Positions 35,917-45,061 of a stretch of DNA of 64,000 nt are shown piece by piece (the stretch's first letter is position 1; each line of letters begins with the position of its first letter). Under the pieces are notes generated by a model that saw only the letters and a program-made list of their open reading frames with translations, had not been told where the DNA came from and made no database searches. Position numbers and translations under genes: made by a program. Source of the stretch: Pseudomonas sp. MF4836 (lineage in GTDB: Bacteria > Pseudomonadota > Gammaproteobacteria > Pseudomonadales > Pseudomonadaceae). The stretch is from the NCBI RefSeq assembly GCF_002018875.1, contig NZ_MVOL01000006.1, positions 62,001 through 126,000 of the forward strand, given 5' to 3'.

Positions 35917-37047
35917 ATGAAGATAAAACCCAACAAGCTGTATTTGGCCCGGCTGCAGTTCTGCCTGTATGTCTGCCTGTGTTTCGTGGTGCTGTATTAC
36001 TGTCACAACACCGACATTCCGGGGCTGATCTATCTGTTGCTGACGCCATTCTTCCTGGTGGCACTCTACGGTTTTATCTATTACCTGTTCTGCTGGCTGT
36101 TTATCGCCTACCGGCCTCGGGATGAGACGTGGTGGAAGCGTATCGACTATGTCTGGCTGTTTTTCGCCTCGTTGGCGTTGATCGGACAGACCCAGAGCGT
36201 GCGCGAAATGTGGTTTCAGTCGCCTTACGAGATGGCCCAGGCCTCCAAGGCCGGCATCGACAAAAGCCTGCGCGCCGAAATCAACGACATGCTCGACCCG
36301 GCGCAATGCGCCACGGCTACCAGCCGCTACGAAGCGGCCGACGCGCTGCAGGTTGCAAGCCTGTGCCAGCGCTATGCCGACGTGGCCCGGCCGCTGTCCG
36401 ACGTGGCGCTGGTCAATCTGTTGCAGGAGCTGCCGGCGCTGGACGCCGAGTACTCGGCCGAGCCGATACAGCGCTGGCTGGCGGGGTTGCAGGAGACGCT
36501 CAAGGAGCGGGAGCTGCGGCGTACAGAGGTGGTCAAGTACCAGAACCTGATCAGGGAAACCGAGTTCGAAGAGCTATTTCGCTATTTCGCGCCGTTGCTG
36601 GTGGTAATCGCCCTGGCGCTGCGCGCGTCCAAGGTGTCCGGCGAGCTCTATTTGAAAGCGCCGAAGCAACGCAAGTTCTGGCTGATCATCAACCAGAGGG
36701 TGGTGGTCGACAGCCTGGGCTTCAGCGATGTTGCGCACAAACGCTTTGCCCAGGCCCTGGGCAGCTGGCGCAAGGCCGAATGGGGCGTGGTCCATATGGC
36801 CTGTGATTTCATTGCTCAGAGCAGCCAGCGTGGCAGCAACGAACCGGTGCTGCCCGGGAGGTTTGAGAGTGAGTTTCAGTTGGCGAGCGTCGAGGAGTTC
36901 GAGACGTCGGGTTTTGTGCAGTGGGCCGCCGGCCAGTCGATGGAGCTGTTGTACCTGGTGGGCGAAACCGACCCTGAGCTGATCCGTCGGCTACGGCAGT
37001 GGGGCGAGGCGACGAACACTGAAGTGCTGGTGCGCGAGCACATCTGA
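35917..37047 (+). CDS. Membrane protein of unknown function
   Basis: The 376-residue protein (from ATG 35917; TTG 35902 would add five residues) has three N-terminal hydrophobic segments at about 12-30, 35-60 and 75-95. A soluble helical region follows with three cysteines that may form disulfides, then another hydrophobic helix near 225-245 (FAPLLVVIALALRASKV), and then a soluble C-terminal domain of about 130 residues. The stop is 6 bases from the convergent LysR gene. I do not recognise the family. Confidence 0.7.
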   Translation: MKIKPNKLYLARLQFCLYVCLCFVVLYYCHNTDIPGLIYLLLTPFFLVALYGFIYYLFCWLFIAYRPRDETWWKRIDYVWLFFASLALIGQTQSVREMWFQSPYEMAQASKAGIDKSLRAEINDMLDPAQCATATSRYEAADALQVASLCQRYADVARPLSDVALVNLLQELPALDAEYSAEPIQRWLAGLQETLKERELRRTEVVKYQNLIRETEFEELFRYFAPLLVVIALALRASKVSGELYLKAPKQRKFWLIINQRVVVDSLGFSDVAHKRFAQALGSWRKAEWGVVHMACDFIAQSSQRGSNEPVLPGRFESEFQLASVEEFETSGFVQWAAGQSMELLYLVGETDPELIRRLRQWGEATNTEVLVREHI

Positions 37048-37053
37048 GGCCGC

Positions 37054-37938
37054 TCAACGGCTGGTCATCAACGCCTCGACATACGTGACAAAGGCCCGGG
37101 CCTTGGCGCTGGCCAGGCGCCCGGTAGGAAATACCGCCCACAGTTGCTGGGGCGGCAGCTGCCAGTCGCCGAGCAGCTCCTGGACCTGACCTCGGGCCAG
37201 CTCCGGGGCGAACATCCAGTACGAGGCCACGGTCAGCCCCTGGTGGGCCAGCACTGCCTCGCGCAGCCCTTCGGCGGCGTTGACCCGCATCCTGCCTGCC
37301 AGTACCACCGCCTGTTGTTGACCGTGCTGGGTGAAGGTCCAGTGGGCGCCACCGCCCAGGCTGTAGATGATGGCCGGCAATCGGGGCAACTGCTCGGGGG
37401 CGGTCGGCGTGCCATGCCGTGCCAGGTACTCAGGCGTCGCCACCACCACGCGTCGGCACTGGCTGATCTGGCGTGCGGTCAGCGCCGAATCTTCCAGGCT
37501 GCCCATGCGCAGGGCGACATCGATCCCGGCCTCCACCAGGTTGCTGTTGTGGTCGTCCAGTACCACGTCGATCGACAGTTCCGGGTGCTGCTCAAGGAAG
37601 GGGCCCAGGTTCGGCACGATGTGCATGCGGGCGAAGGTCACCGCTGCAGCGATGCGCAAGGTGCCGCGCAGGCCGGCCGCCGAGCCCCGTGCCGCACGCT
37701 CGGCCTCATCGGCCTCTTCCAGGGTGCGCCGGGCACGCTCGAAAAACGCTAGGCCGGCCTCGGTGGGCGTGAGGCCGCGGGTCGAACGCAGCAACAGTCG
37801 CACGGCCAGGTGTGTCTCCAGTTGCGCGATGCTTTTCGAGACGGCCGGCTGGCCGATGTTGAGGCGCCGGGCGGCGGCGGAAAACGAACCGGTTTCCACC
37901 ACATTGATGAAGGTTTCCATGGCAGCCAGGCGGTCCAT
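37054..37938 (-). CDS. LysR-family transcriptional regulator
   Basis: The 294-residue protein has an N-terminal winged helix-turn-helix (FINVVETGSFSAAARRLNIGQPAVSKSIAQLE, about 9-42) and a C-terminal periplasmic-binding-like effector domain. It lies 52 bases downstream of an MFS transporter gene on the same strand, which suggests it regulates that gene. The effector is unknown. Confidence 0.92.
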   Translation of the reverse strand: MDRLAAMETFINVVETGSFSAAARRLNIGQPAVSKSIAQLETHLAVRLLLRSTRGLTPTEAGLAFFERARRTLEEADEAERAARGSAAGLRGTLRIAAAVTFARMHIVPNLGPFLEQHPELSIDVVLDDHNSNLVEAGIDVALRMGSLEDSALTARQISQCRRVVVATPEYLARHGTPTAPEQLPRLPAIIYSLGGGAHWTFTQHGQQQAVVLAGRMRVNAAEGLREAVLAHQGLTVASYWMFAPELARGQVQELLGDWQLPPQQLWAVFPTGRLASAKARAFVTYVEALMTSR

Positions 37939-37990
37939 CGGCGTTGCTCCAGTCGGGGGCAGGGCGCGGGCCAGCCCGCGCAGGTGGGTT

Positions 37991-39199
37991 TCAGGCGCTG
38001 GCCAGCAGCGGCTTTTCGGACACCAGCAAAAAGCGCAGCAGCGCCAGCAGCGGGAACAGGCTGCCGACCAGGATCACCCCCAGCCAGCCGCCGTGTTCGT
38101 ACACCGCACTGGCGATGGATGAGCCAAAGGCGCCGCCGATAAAGATGCTGGTCATGTACAGCGCATTCAAGCGGCTGCGGCTCTGGGCATCCAGGGCATA
38201 CACCGCCCGCTGGCCGAGGACCATGTTCATCTGCACGCAGAAATCCAGGACCACGCCGGTCACCGCGAGACCGATGACGCTGTAGGCCGGATGCACCAGG
38301 CCCGGAAGAAAACTCAGGGCCGCGAACAGCATGGCCAGCAGCGAGGCGACGCGGGTGTGGCCGGCATCCGCCAGGCGCCCGCTGATGGGGGCGGCGATGG
38401 CGCCGATGGCGCCTACCAGGGCGAAGAGTGCGATCTGGGTCTGGGACAGTCCGTGATTACGCGCCAGCTCCAGCGGTGCGGCGGTCCAGAACAGGCTGAA
38501 GGTGGCGAACAGGCAACCCTGGTAGAACGCCCGCTGGCGCAATACGGGCTGGCGGCGCAGCAAGGTGCCCAGGGAGCGCAGCAACTGGCCGTAGCTGGCA
38601 CTGTGCTCGGGCTGGCGCTTGGGCATGGTCAGGGCCAGCACCGCACTGATGGCGACCATCAATACCGCAGCGGCAATGAACATGGCGCGCCAGCCGAAGT
38701 GATCGGCCACCACGCTGGCCACCGGCCGTGCCAGCAGTATCCCCAGCAACAAGCCGCCCATGATCCCGCCGACCACCCGCCCGCGAGACTCGGCCGGGGC
38801 CAGGTGTGCTGCCAGGGGGATCAGGATCTGCACCGACACCGAGCTGAAGCCGATCAGCAGCGATACCAGCAGGAAGGCATTGGGGGCGGTGGTGAAGGCC
38901 GCCACCAGCAGGCTGACAATGGCCACCAGGGTGGTGACGATCATCAGGCGCCGGTTTTCCAGGAGATCGCCCAGGGGCACCAGGAAAAACAGGCCCAGGG
39001 CATAGCCGATCTGGGTCAGGGACACGATCAGGCTGGCCAGGGTGCTGGACAGGCCGACGTCCGGGGCGATCAGCTCGATGATCGGCTGGGCGTAATAGAT
39101 GTTGGCGACGATCGCGCCGCAGCAGAAGGCAAACAGCAGCACCATGCCCCGGGTCATTGTCGCGCTGGTGGCGTGCAGCGCTTGGGAAGTTGTAGTCAT
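37991..39199 (-). CDS. MFS transporter
   Basis: The 402-residue protein has 12 predicted transmembrane segments and the MFS motif A variant GDLLENRRLM after helix 2, with helices organised as two six-helix halves. It resembles drug/sugar efflux-type MFS proteins often paired with LysR regulators. The substrate cannot be told from the sequence. An inverted repeat about 85 bases upstream may be its operator. Confidence 0.88.
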   Translation of the reverse strand: MTTTSQALHATSATMTRGMVLLFAFCCGAIVANIYYAQPIIELIAPDVGLSSTLASLIVSLTQIGYALGLFFLVPLGDLLENRRLMIVTTLVAIVSLLVAAFTTAPNAFLLVSLLIGFSSVSVQILIPLAAHLAPAESRGRVVGGIMGGLLLGILLARPVASVVADHFGWRAMFIAAAVLMVAISAVLALTMPKRQPEHSASYGQLLRSLGTLLRRQPVLRQRAFYQGCLFATFSLFWTAAPLELARNHGLSQTQIALFALVGAIGAIAAPISGRLADAGHTRVASLLAMLFAALSFLPGLVHPAYSVIGLAVTGVVLDFCVQMNMVLGQRAVYALDAQSRSRLNALYMTSIFIGGAFGSSIASAVYEHGGWLGVILVGSLFPLLALLRFLLVSEKPLLASA

Positions 39200-39283
39200 C
39201 GCGGTTCTCTTGGCGGCGAAAGGATGTGGGCGAGGTTAGGAGGCTGGCCCGTGACGCGGTAGAGAGGCTCGGGTGATAGCATT

Positions 39284-39300
39284 TATTCCCGTGGGGAATA
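39284..39300. promoter_or_regulatory. Inverted repeat, candidate LysR operator
   Basis: TATTCCC (39284-39290) and GGGAATA (39294-39300) form a perfect 7-bp inverted repeat with a three-base centre, and it also satisfies the LysR T-N11-A pattern. It lies in the 258-base gap upstream of the MFS gene and the divergent DUF5666 gene. Confidence 0.5.
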
Positions 39301-39457
39301 GGGGGGCGAAGCGGCTTGAACGAAGCACTGAGAAGGGCTCCCCGGGCCGATGATACATTTACTTACAACTGCTTCGATAGCCGGCTTATAGTTGGCCAGG
39401 AAGTCGTGAGCATCGCTCCGATTGATCATCAGCCTTTCAGCACGGGAAGCCTGCCCC

Positions 39458-40087
39458 ATGAAACTGTCTTTGCGCCGATTGTTCGACGCTGTCGCGAGCA
39501 TCGTTTTGGCCAGCCTGATGCTGGTCGGCCCGGCCCAGGCCCAGGATGCGCCGGGGATGCGCATCGCGGTACGGGGTGAAATCACCGGCATCAGCGGCGA
39601 TGTGCTGCGGGTGCATGCCAACAATGGTGAGGTGGCCAGCATCGAGCTGACGCCCCAGACCCAGGTGCGGGCAGTGAGCCTGGCCAATATCGAAGACATC
39701 AAGCCCGGCAGCTACATCGGCTCGGCGGCGGTGCCCATGGCCGATGGCACCCTCAAGGCCCTGGAAGTGCATGTATTTCCCCCACAGATGGTCGGCACGG
39801 GCGAAGGCCATCGACCGTTTGACCTGGTCAAGGGCAGCAGCATGACCAATGGCAGTGTCGGCGACCTGGTGGTGAGCAACGGTCGCACCCTGACCGTCAA
39901 CTACAAGGGCGGCCAGCAGAAGATCCTGGTGCCGGACGATGTGCCCATCGTCAATCTGGCGCCAGCTGATCGCAGCCTGCTCAAGGCCGGGGTCAAGGTA
40001 GTGATGTTCGTGACCCAGGGCGCCGATGGCAAATTGACCGCGCAATCGATCTCGGCCGGCAAGGACGGGGTCACCCCGCCGATGTAA
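39458..40087 (+). CDS. Secreted DUF5666-type protein
   Basis: The 209-residue protein starts at ATG 39458 (MKLSLRRLF). It has a signal peptide ending at AQAQD (about 28) and a beta-rich body with two OB-like repeats (IAVRGEITGISGDVLRVHANNGEV and VSNGRTLTVNYKGGQQKILV). This matches DUF5666 proteins of unknown role, which are periplasmic. A longer frame from 39422 has no signal-peptide logic. Confidence 0.75.
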   Translation: MKLSLRRLFDAVASIVLASLMLVGPAQAQDAPGMRIAVRGEITGISGDVLRVHANNGEVASIELTPQTQVRAVSLANIEDIKPGSYIGSAAVPMADGTLKALEVHVFPPQMVGTGEGHRPFDLVKGSSMTNGSVGDLVVSNGRTLTVNYKGGQQKILVPDDVPIVNLAPADRSLLKAGVKVVMFVTQGADGKLTAQSISAGKDGVTPPM

Positions 40088-40207
40088 GGCGCGCCCTCTC
40101 TGCACGGCGGCTGTTGCGTTGCCAAGTGTTGCTGTTACGGCGTTTCGGTGGAACTCCGGGCGGGCTTGGTTTAGGGTTTTCGGTCGCTCATCGCGTCGGG
40201 AGGCCCC

Positions 40208-40657
40208 ATGCAAAAGTCCACGTTCAATCCGCCAAACATCTTCAATTCTCTGCAATACGGTTTCAGCCAGGCTGTCGAGGTTCGCGGCGGCCGGCGCCTG
40301 CTGCTGTCGGGCCAGGTTGGCGTCGACGAGCACGAATCCACTGTCGGCCCCGGCCTGCGGGAGCAGACCGAGCAGGCCTTCGACAATATCGAACGGGTGC
40401 TGGCCCACGCCGGTGGCGCGTTGGGGGATGTGGTGATGCTGCGCATCTACATTGCCGAAGCGGCCCGTGACCAGCAGGAGCAGATCAGCCAGGTTCTGCT
40501 GCAACGTTTCCCCAATGACCCGCCGGCATCGTCGTGGATCATCGTCAGCGGCTTGTCGTTGCCCGAGTGGCTGATCGAGGTCGAGGCCGAAGCCATGCTC
40601 GCCGAACGGCAGCCAGCCCAGGAGGCGGCGTTGCTGAGCCCGGTGGTGGGGCTCTAG
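40208..40657 (+). CDS. RidA/YjgF-family protein
   Basis: The 149-residue protein is one RidA domain (FSQAVEVRGGRRLLLSGQVGVDE, QTEQAFDNIERVLAHAGG, DVVMLRIYIAE, WLIEVEAEAML). RidA proteins hydrolyse reactive enamine/imine intermediates of PLP enzymes. The usual catalytic Arg region near residue 105 is not clear here, so the exact activity is uncertain. A strong terminator follows. Confidence 0.85.
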   Translation: MQKSTFNPPNIFNSLQYGFSQAVEVRGGRRLLLSGQVGVDEHESTVGPGLREQTEQAFDNIERVLAHAGGALGDVVMLRIYIAEAARDQQEQISQVLLQRFPNDPPASSWIIVSGLSLPEWLIEVEAEAMLAERQPAQEAALLSPVVGL

Positions 40658-40682
40658 CCGTTGCGCCTCAAACCGCAGGCAT

Positions 40683-40713
40683 AAAAAAAGCGACCATCAC
40701 GGTCGCTTTTTTT
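40683..40713. terminator. Bidirectional terminator between RidA gene and sbp
   Basis: AAAAAAAGCGACC (40683-40695) and GGTCGCTTTTTTT (40701-40713) form a perfect hairpin with a five-base loop, with A-runs and T-runs on both sides. It serves both convergent genes. Confidence 0.95.
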
Positions 40714-40725
40714 CAGCGGTAACCC

Positions 40726-41727
40726 TTACTTGGCGTCGCCGTAGATCTGGTCGAAGATCCCGCCGTCATTGAAGTGGGTCTTCTGCACGGTGCGCCAGTC
40801 ACCGAAGGTTTTCTCCACCGAGAGGAAGTCGACTTTCGGGAAGCGGTCGGTGTACTTGGCCAGGACTTTCGGGTCCCGTGGGCGCAGGTAGTTGTTGGCG
40901 GCGATTTCCTGGCCTTCCGGCGACCACAGGTACTTCAGGTATTCCTCGGCCGCGGCGCGGGTGCCTTTCTTGTCGACCACTTTGTCGACCACCGACACCG
41001 GTGGCTCGGCTTCGGCGGAAACGCTTGGGTAGATCACTTCGAACTGATCGCGGCCGAACTCGCGGGCGATCATCTCGGCTTCGTTTTCAAAGGTCACCAG
41101 CACGTCGCCGATCTGGTTGGTCATGAAGGTCGTGGTAGCGGCGCGGCCACCGGTATCCAATACCGGAGCCTGGCGGAACAGTTTGCCGACAAAGTCCTTG
41201 GCCTTGCTTTCGTCACCGCCATTCTTGAGCACGTAACCCCAGGCCGAGAGGTAGGTGTAGCGGCCGTTACCCGAGGTTTTCGGGTTGGGCACAATCACCT
41301 GGACGCCATCCTTGAGCAGGTCCGGCCAGTCTTTCAGGGCTTTCGGGTTGCCTTTGCGCACGATAAACACGGTGGCCGAGGTGAACGGCGCGCTGTTGTT
41401 CGGCAGGCGGGTCACCCAGTTGTCCGGGACCAGCTTGCCGTTGTCCACCAGGGCATTGATATCAGTGGCCATGTTCATGGTAATGACGTCGGCCGGCAGG
41501 CCGTCGATGACCGAACGCGCCTGTTTGCTCGAACCGCCGAAGGACATCTGCAGGGTGATGTTCTCCTTGTGCTCGGCCTGCCAATGCTTCTGGAAGGCTG
41601 CGTTGTAGTCTTTATAGAAGTCGCGCATCACGTCGTAGGACACGTTCAGCAGGGTCGGTGCGGCATGGGCCGCGCTGCCCAGTGCCAGACCGGCAGCCAG
41701 AAGAGAGGCGCTCAAAAGTTTTTTCAC
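40726..41727 (-). CDS. sbp: Sulfate-binding periplasmic protein
   Basis: The 333-residue protein has a signal peptide ending AAHAAP (about 23). The sulfate/thiosulfate-binding family sequence follows (LLNVSYDVMRDFYKDYNAAF, SFGGSSKQARSVIDGL, PNPKTSGNGRYTYLSAWGY). It delivers sulfate to the CysTWA ABC transporter, whose genes are not in this window, so it is a stand-alone binding protein. A possible -10 TATAGT lies near 41772 on the - strand. Confidence 0.93.
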   Translation of the reverse strand: MKKLLSASLLAAGLALGSAAHAAPTLLNVSYDVMRDFYKDYNAAFQKHWQAEHKENITLQMSFGGSSKQARSVIDGLPADVITMNMATDINALVDNGKLVPDNWVTRLPNNSAPFTSATVFIVRKGNPKALKDWPDLLKDGVQVIVPNPKTSGNGRYTYLSAWGYVLKNGGDESKAKDFVGKLFRQAPVLDTGGRAATTTFMTNQIGDVLVTFENEAEMIAREFGRDQFEVIYPSVSAEAEPPVSVVDKVVDKKGTRAAAEEYLKYLWSPEGQEIAANNYLRPRDPKVLAKYTDRFPKVDFLSVEKTFGDWRTVQKTHFNDGGIFDQIYGDAK

Positions 41728-41817
41728 TGCACATTCCTTTTATTCGAGAGTGAAGGCATTTTGCCGCCGACTATAGCCGGGGCGTCATAGCGGTTTAAAG
41801 ATTAAAAAGCACTTTGC

Positions 41818-42642
41818 TTATTCCATTTTCTTGAACAGCGCATTCCCGCAGCGCGAGCAGAATGCAGCGCTGGGTTCATGGTTGCTCTTCTTGCACACCG
41901 GGCAGTCATGCTTGAGTTGTTCGCCGCGCATGGCACTGGCCAGTTCAGCGGTAAAGATCCCGGTGGGGACGGCGATGATCGAGTAACCGGTGATCATCAC
42001 CAGCGATGAAATCACCTGGCCCAATGGGGTTTTCGGCACGATATCGCCGAAGCCCACCGTGGTCAGGGTGACGATAGCCCAATAGATGCCCTTGGGAATG
42101 CTGGTAAAGCCGTGCTCCGGGCCTTCGACCACATACATCAGGGTGCCGAACACCGTGACCAGGGTCGACACGCTGAGCAGAAACACAATGATCTTCTGCT
42201 TGCTGCCCCGCAGGGCCGACATCAGGTAGTTGGCCTGCTTGAGGTAGGGGCTCAGCTTGAGCACACGGAAGATCCGCAGCATGCGGATCACACGGATGAT
42301 CAGCAGGTACTGGGCATCGCTGTAATACAGCGCGAGGATCCCCGGGACGATGGCCAGCAGGTCCACCAGGCCATAGAAACTGAAGGCATAGCGCAACGGC
42401 TTGGGCGAGCAGTACAGGCGCAGGCCGTACTCGATCGCGAAAATCAGGGTAAAACCCCATTCGATGTAGGCCAGCACGTTGGCGTAGTCGCGGTGCACCT
42501 GGTCGATGCTGTCGAGGATCACGATCACCAGGCTGGCGAGGATGATCAGCAGCAAGGTGCTGTCGAAGCGTCGACCGGCCACGGTGTCGGTCTGGAAAAT
42601 CATGACGTAGAGACGGTCACGCCAGTGGTTGCTGCTGTCCAT
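41818..42642 (-). CDS. Voltage-gated potassium channel with C-terminal zinc ribbon
   Basis: From ATG 42642 (AGGCGA upstream) the protein has 274 residues. It has a voltage-sensor domain with an S4 helix bearing Arg at 117, 120, 123 and 126, a pore with the selectivity filter TVGFGD (195-200), and a C-terminal four-cysteine zinc ribbon (C247, C250, C262, C265). The pore and sensor follow the KvAP-type channel plan. The zinc ribbon is an unusual addition and may act as a gating or binding domain. A TTG start 18 bases earlier is possible. Confidence 0.87.
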   Translation of the reverse strand: MDSSNHWRDRLYVMIFQTDTVAGRRFDSTLLLIILASLVIVILDSIDQVHRDYANVLAYIEWGFTLIFAIEYGLRLYCSPKPLRYAFSFYGLVDLLAIVPGILALYYSDAQYLLIIRVIRMLRIFRVLKLSPYLKQANYLMSALRGSKQKIIVFLLSVSTLVTVFGTLMYVVEGPEHGFTSIPKGIYWAIVTLTTVGFGDIVPKTPLGQVISSLVMITGYSIIAVPTGIFTAELASAMRGEQLKHDCPVCKKSNHEPSAAFCSRCGNALFKKME

Positions 42643-42663
42643 GTAGATCGCCTGAAACAAATA

Positions 42664-43611
42664 TCAGCGCAGCCTAGGTGGATTGCCCCTTGCAGTGCAA
42701 GGCGCACTGTCTCGGGCCGCCTGGCGCATGACCCGGACCGTGGCGCGTACCAGCCAGGCAGCGAGGATAAAGGGCGCGGTCAGGGGCGCCAGGCCCAGGG
42801 CGGCAAAGCCCGGCGTCAGTAGCAGGGCCAGGGCGACACCGGGCACTGGCAGCCAGCACAGGGCGCGGGGTTGCTGGCTGAGGGCGATGGCCACCAGTAC
42901 GGCGTTGTAGCCGCCCAGGCCAAGCAGGGCGCTGGGGTTTTCATGATGCAACAGGCTGAACCCCAGGCCGGCCGCCGAACCGAACACGGCCCAGGCCGCA
43001 GCGCGCCGGTTGGCCAGGAACAGCCCGAGGGCAATCAAGGTACCGGCCAGTGGCTGTTCGAGGAACAGCACTTGCCCCAGGCCCTTGGCGGTCGCCCCCA
43101 GCAGCTCGAGCAGGCCGGGTTCGGCCAGGGGCGGGTTGGCCGGCAACATGGGCTCGGCAACGCTCAGCAGCAACCAGCTCAAACCGACAAAAGGCGCGGT
43201 GTAGGCCGGCAGGCAATGGTGGTCCCGTGAGCGCTTGAGCCACTGCTGGGTCAGGATCGCGCTGATCCCGCCGCAGGCGACAATCAACGGCGGCAGCAGC
43301 GCCGACCAGGGGAAATAAAGGCTCAGCAGCAAGCCAAGCAGCACCCCGTTGTAGCTGAACAGCCCGGCCTGGCGATCGGCCTTGGGGTAGCCGCGTCGTT
43401 GTGCCGTAAGCAGGCCGGCGACGCCACCGAGCAGGGCGCCGCCGAGCAGGGCCGGAGCACCGATCAGGATGGCCAGCAGGCACAGCAGGCCACACAGCGG
43501 GTGGCGCTGGAGAAAGATCTGACTGAAGCCATTGAGCACGGCGCTGGCCCAGTCGGGGCAATAGGAGTTGAACGACTCTGAAGGCATGAACAATTCGTCA
43601 GGGCGCGCCAT
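42664..43611 (-). CDS. Urea transporter (UT family)
   Basis: The 315-residue membrane protein has about ten hydrophobic segments and the two half-repeat signatures of UT channels, FSYNGVLLGLLLSLYFP and GGYNAVLVAIAL. UT proteins pass urea passively. The gene starts 34 bases after pykF on the same strand, so it could be the last gene of the glyoxylate operon. No clear ribosome-binding site marks ATG 43611; ATG 43587 is an alternative. Confidence 0.85.
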   Translation of the reverse strand: MARPDELFMPSESFNSYCPDWASAVLNGFSQIFLQRHPLCGLLCLLAILIGAPALLGGALLGGVAGLLTAQRRGYPKADRQAGLFSYNGVLLGLLLSLYFPWSALLPPLIVACGGISAILTQQWLKRSRDHHCLPAYTAPFVGLSWLLLSVAEPMLPANPPLAEPGLLELLGATAKGLGQVLFLEQPLAGTLIALGLFLANRRAAAWAVFGSAAGLGFSLLHHENPSALLGLGGYNAVLVAIALSQQPRALCWLPVPGVALALLLTPGFAALGLAPLTAPFILAAWLVRATVRVMRQAARDSAPCTARGNPPRLR

Positions 43612-43645
43612 GGCCGTCGCCGGCCATGGCGGTTGGGGCCGAGGG

Positions 43646-45061
43646 TCAGATCAGGGTTTCGATCCGCAGCGAGTTGGTCGAACCCGGCTGGCCGAATGGC
43701 ACGCCGGCGGTGATCAGCAAGGTGTCGCCGCGTTTGGCCAAACCCTGGGCCTGGGCGATCTCCAGGGCCGTGGAGCAGATCTCATCGACCTGGCGCAGGC
43801 GGTCGTTGACCACCGAATGCACGCCCCAGGCCACGCTCAGGCGGCGCGCGGTGGCCAGGTTCGGCGTGAGGTTGAGGATCGGCACCCGGGGCCGCTCGCG
43901 GGCGGCGCGCAGGCTGGAGCTGCCGGACTCGCTGTAGTTCACCAGCACCGCCACTGGCAGGATGCTGCTGATACGGCGGATCGCGCAGCTGATGGCGTCC
44001 GACTGGGTGGCTTCGGCCTGGGGCCGACTGACGTCGAGCTGAGCCTGGTAGTCGGGGCCGCTTTCGACCTGGCGGATGATCTTGCTCATCATCTGCACGG
44101 CTTCCAACGGGTATTCGCCGGAGGCGGTTTCCGCCGACAGCATCACCGCGTCCGCCCCTTCGGCCACCGCATTGGCCACGTCCGTGACCTCGGCTCGGGT
44201 GGGGGCCGGCGAGAAGCGCATGGATTCGAGCATCTGGGTCGCCACCACCACCGGTTTGCCCAGTTGGCGGCAGGTGCTGATGATGTCTTTCTGGATCTGC
44301 GGCACGCTTTCCGCTGGCACTTCCACCCCCAGATCACCTCTGGCGACCATGATCGCGTCGCTCAACTCGGCGATTTCCCGCAATTGGGTGACGGCCGAGG
44401 GCTTCTCGATCTTGGCCATCAGGAACGCTTTGTTGCCGATCAGGACCCGCGCTTCATGGATATCCTCGGGGCGCTGGACAAAGGACAGCGCCACCCAATC
44501 CACCCCCAGCTCCAGGCCGAAGCTGAGGTCGCGGCGGTCCTTGGCCGTCAGCGGGCTCAGGTCGAGCACGGCCTGGGGCACGTTGACGCCCTTGCGGTCC
44601 GACAGCTCGCCGCCGTTGAGTACCGTGGTGTCGATGGCGTCGGCGTGTTTGCCGGTTACCCGCAGGCGCAGTTTGCCGTCGTCCAGCAGCAGGTCCATGC
44701 CCGGCTCCAGGGCGGCGATGATTTCCGGGTGCGGCAGGTTGATCCGGCGCTGGTCGCCCGGGGTTGGGTCCAGGTCCAGGCGCAGGGCCGGGCCGCGCAC
44801 CAGTTGCACCTTGCCCGCGGCGAACTTGCCAACCCGCAGCTTCGGCCCTTGCAGGTCCATGAGGATGCCCAGGGGATAGTTCAGCTGGCGCTCGACCTCG
44901 CGGATCCATTGAAAGCGCTGGGCGTGGTCGGCGTGATCGCCGTGGCTGAAGTTGAGGCGAAAGATATTGACCCCGGCCTTGACCAGTTCACGGATGTCCT
45001 CGATGCCGTCGGTGGCGGGGCCCAGGGTGGCGAGGATTTTGACCTTTTTATCAGGCGTCAT
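43646..45061 (-). CDS. pykF: Pyruvate kinase
   Basis: Pyruvate kinase converts phosphoenolpyruvate and ADP to pyruvate and ATP. From ATG 45061 the protein has 471 residues with the N-terminal KILATLGPATD, the catalytic block AKIEKPSAV, ARGDLGVE and ATQMLESM, and a C-terminal allosteric domain. The start lies inside the ttuD stop region (11-base overlap), so the two are translationally coupled. It completes the route from glyoxylate to pyruvate. Confidence 0.95.
   Translation of the reverse strand: MTPDKKVKILATLGPATDGIEDIRELVKAGVNIFRLNFSHGDHADHAQRFQWIREVERQLNYPLGILMDLQGPKLRVGKFAAGKVQLVRGPALRLDLDPTPGDQRRINLPHPEIIAALEPGMDLLLDDGKLRLRVTGKHADAIDTTVLNGGELSDRKGVNVPQAVLDLSPLTAKDRRDLSFGLELGVDWVALSFVQRPEDIHEARVLIGNKAFLMAKIEKPSAVTQLREIAELSDAIMVARGDLGVEVPAESVPQIQKDIISTCRQLGKPVVVATQMLESMRFSPAPTRAEVTDVANAVAEGADAVMLSAETASGEYPLEAVQMMSKIIRQVESGPDYQAQLDVSRPQAEATQSDAISCAIRRISSILPVAVLVNYSESGSSSLRAARERPRVPILNLTPNLATARRLSVAWGVHSVVNDRLRQVDEICSTALEIAQAQGLAKRGDTLLITAGVPFGQPGSTNSLRIETLI

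Noticed and set aside
40208..40657. Toxin-antitoxin or enzyme other than RidA
   Set aside because: The whole protein fits a RidA-like domain; no partner gene is adjacent.
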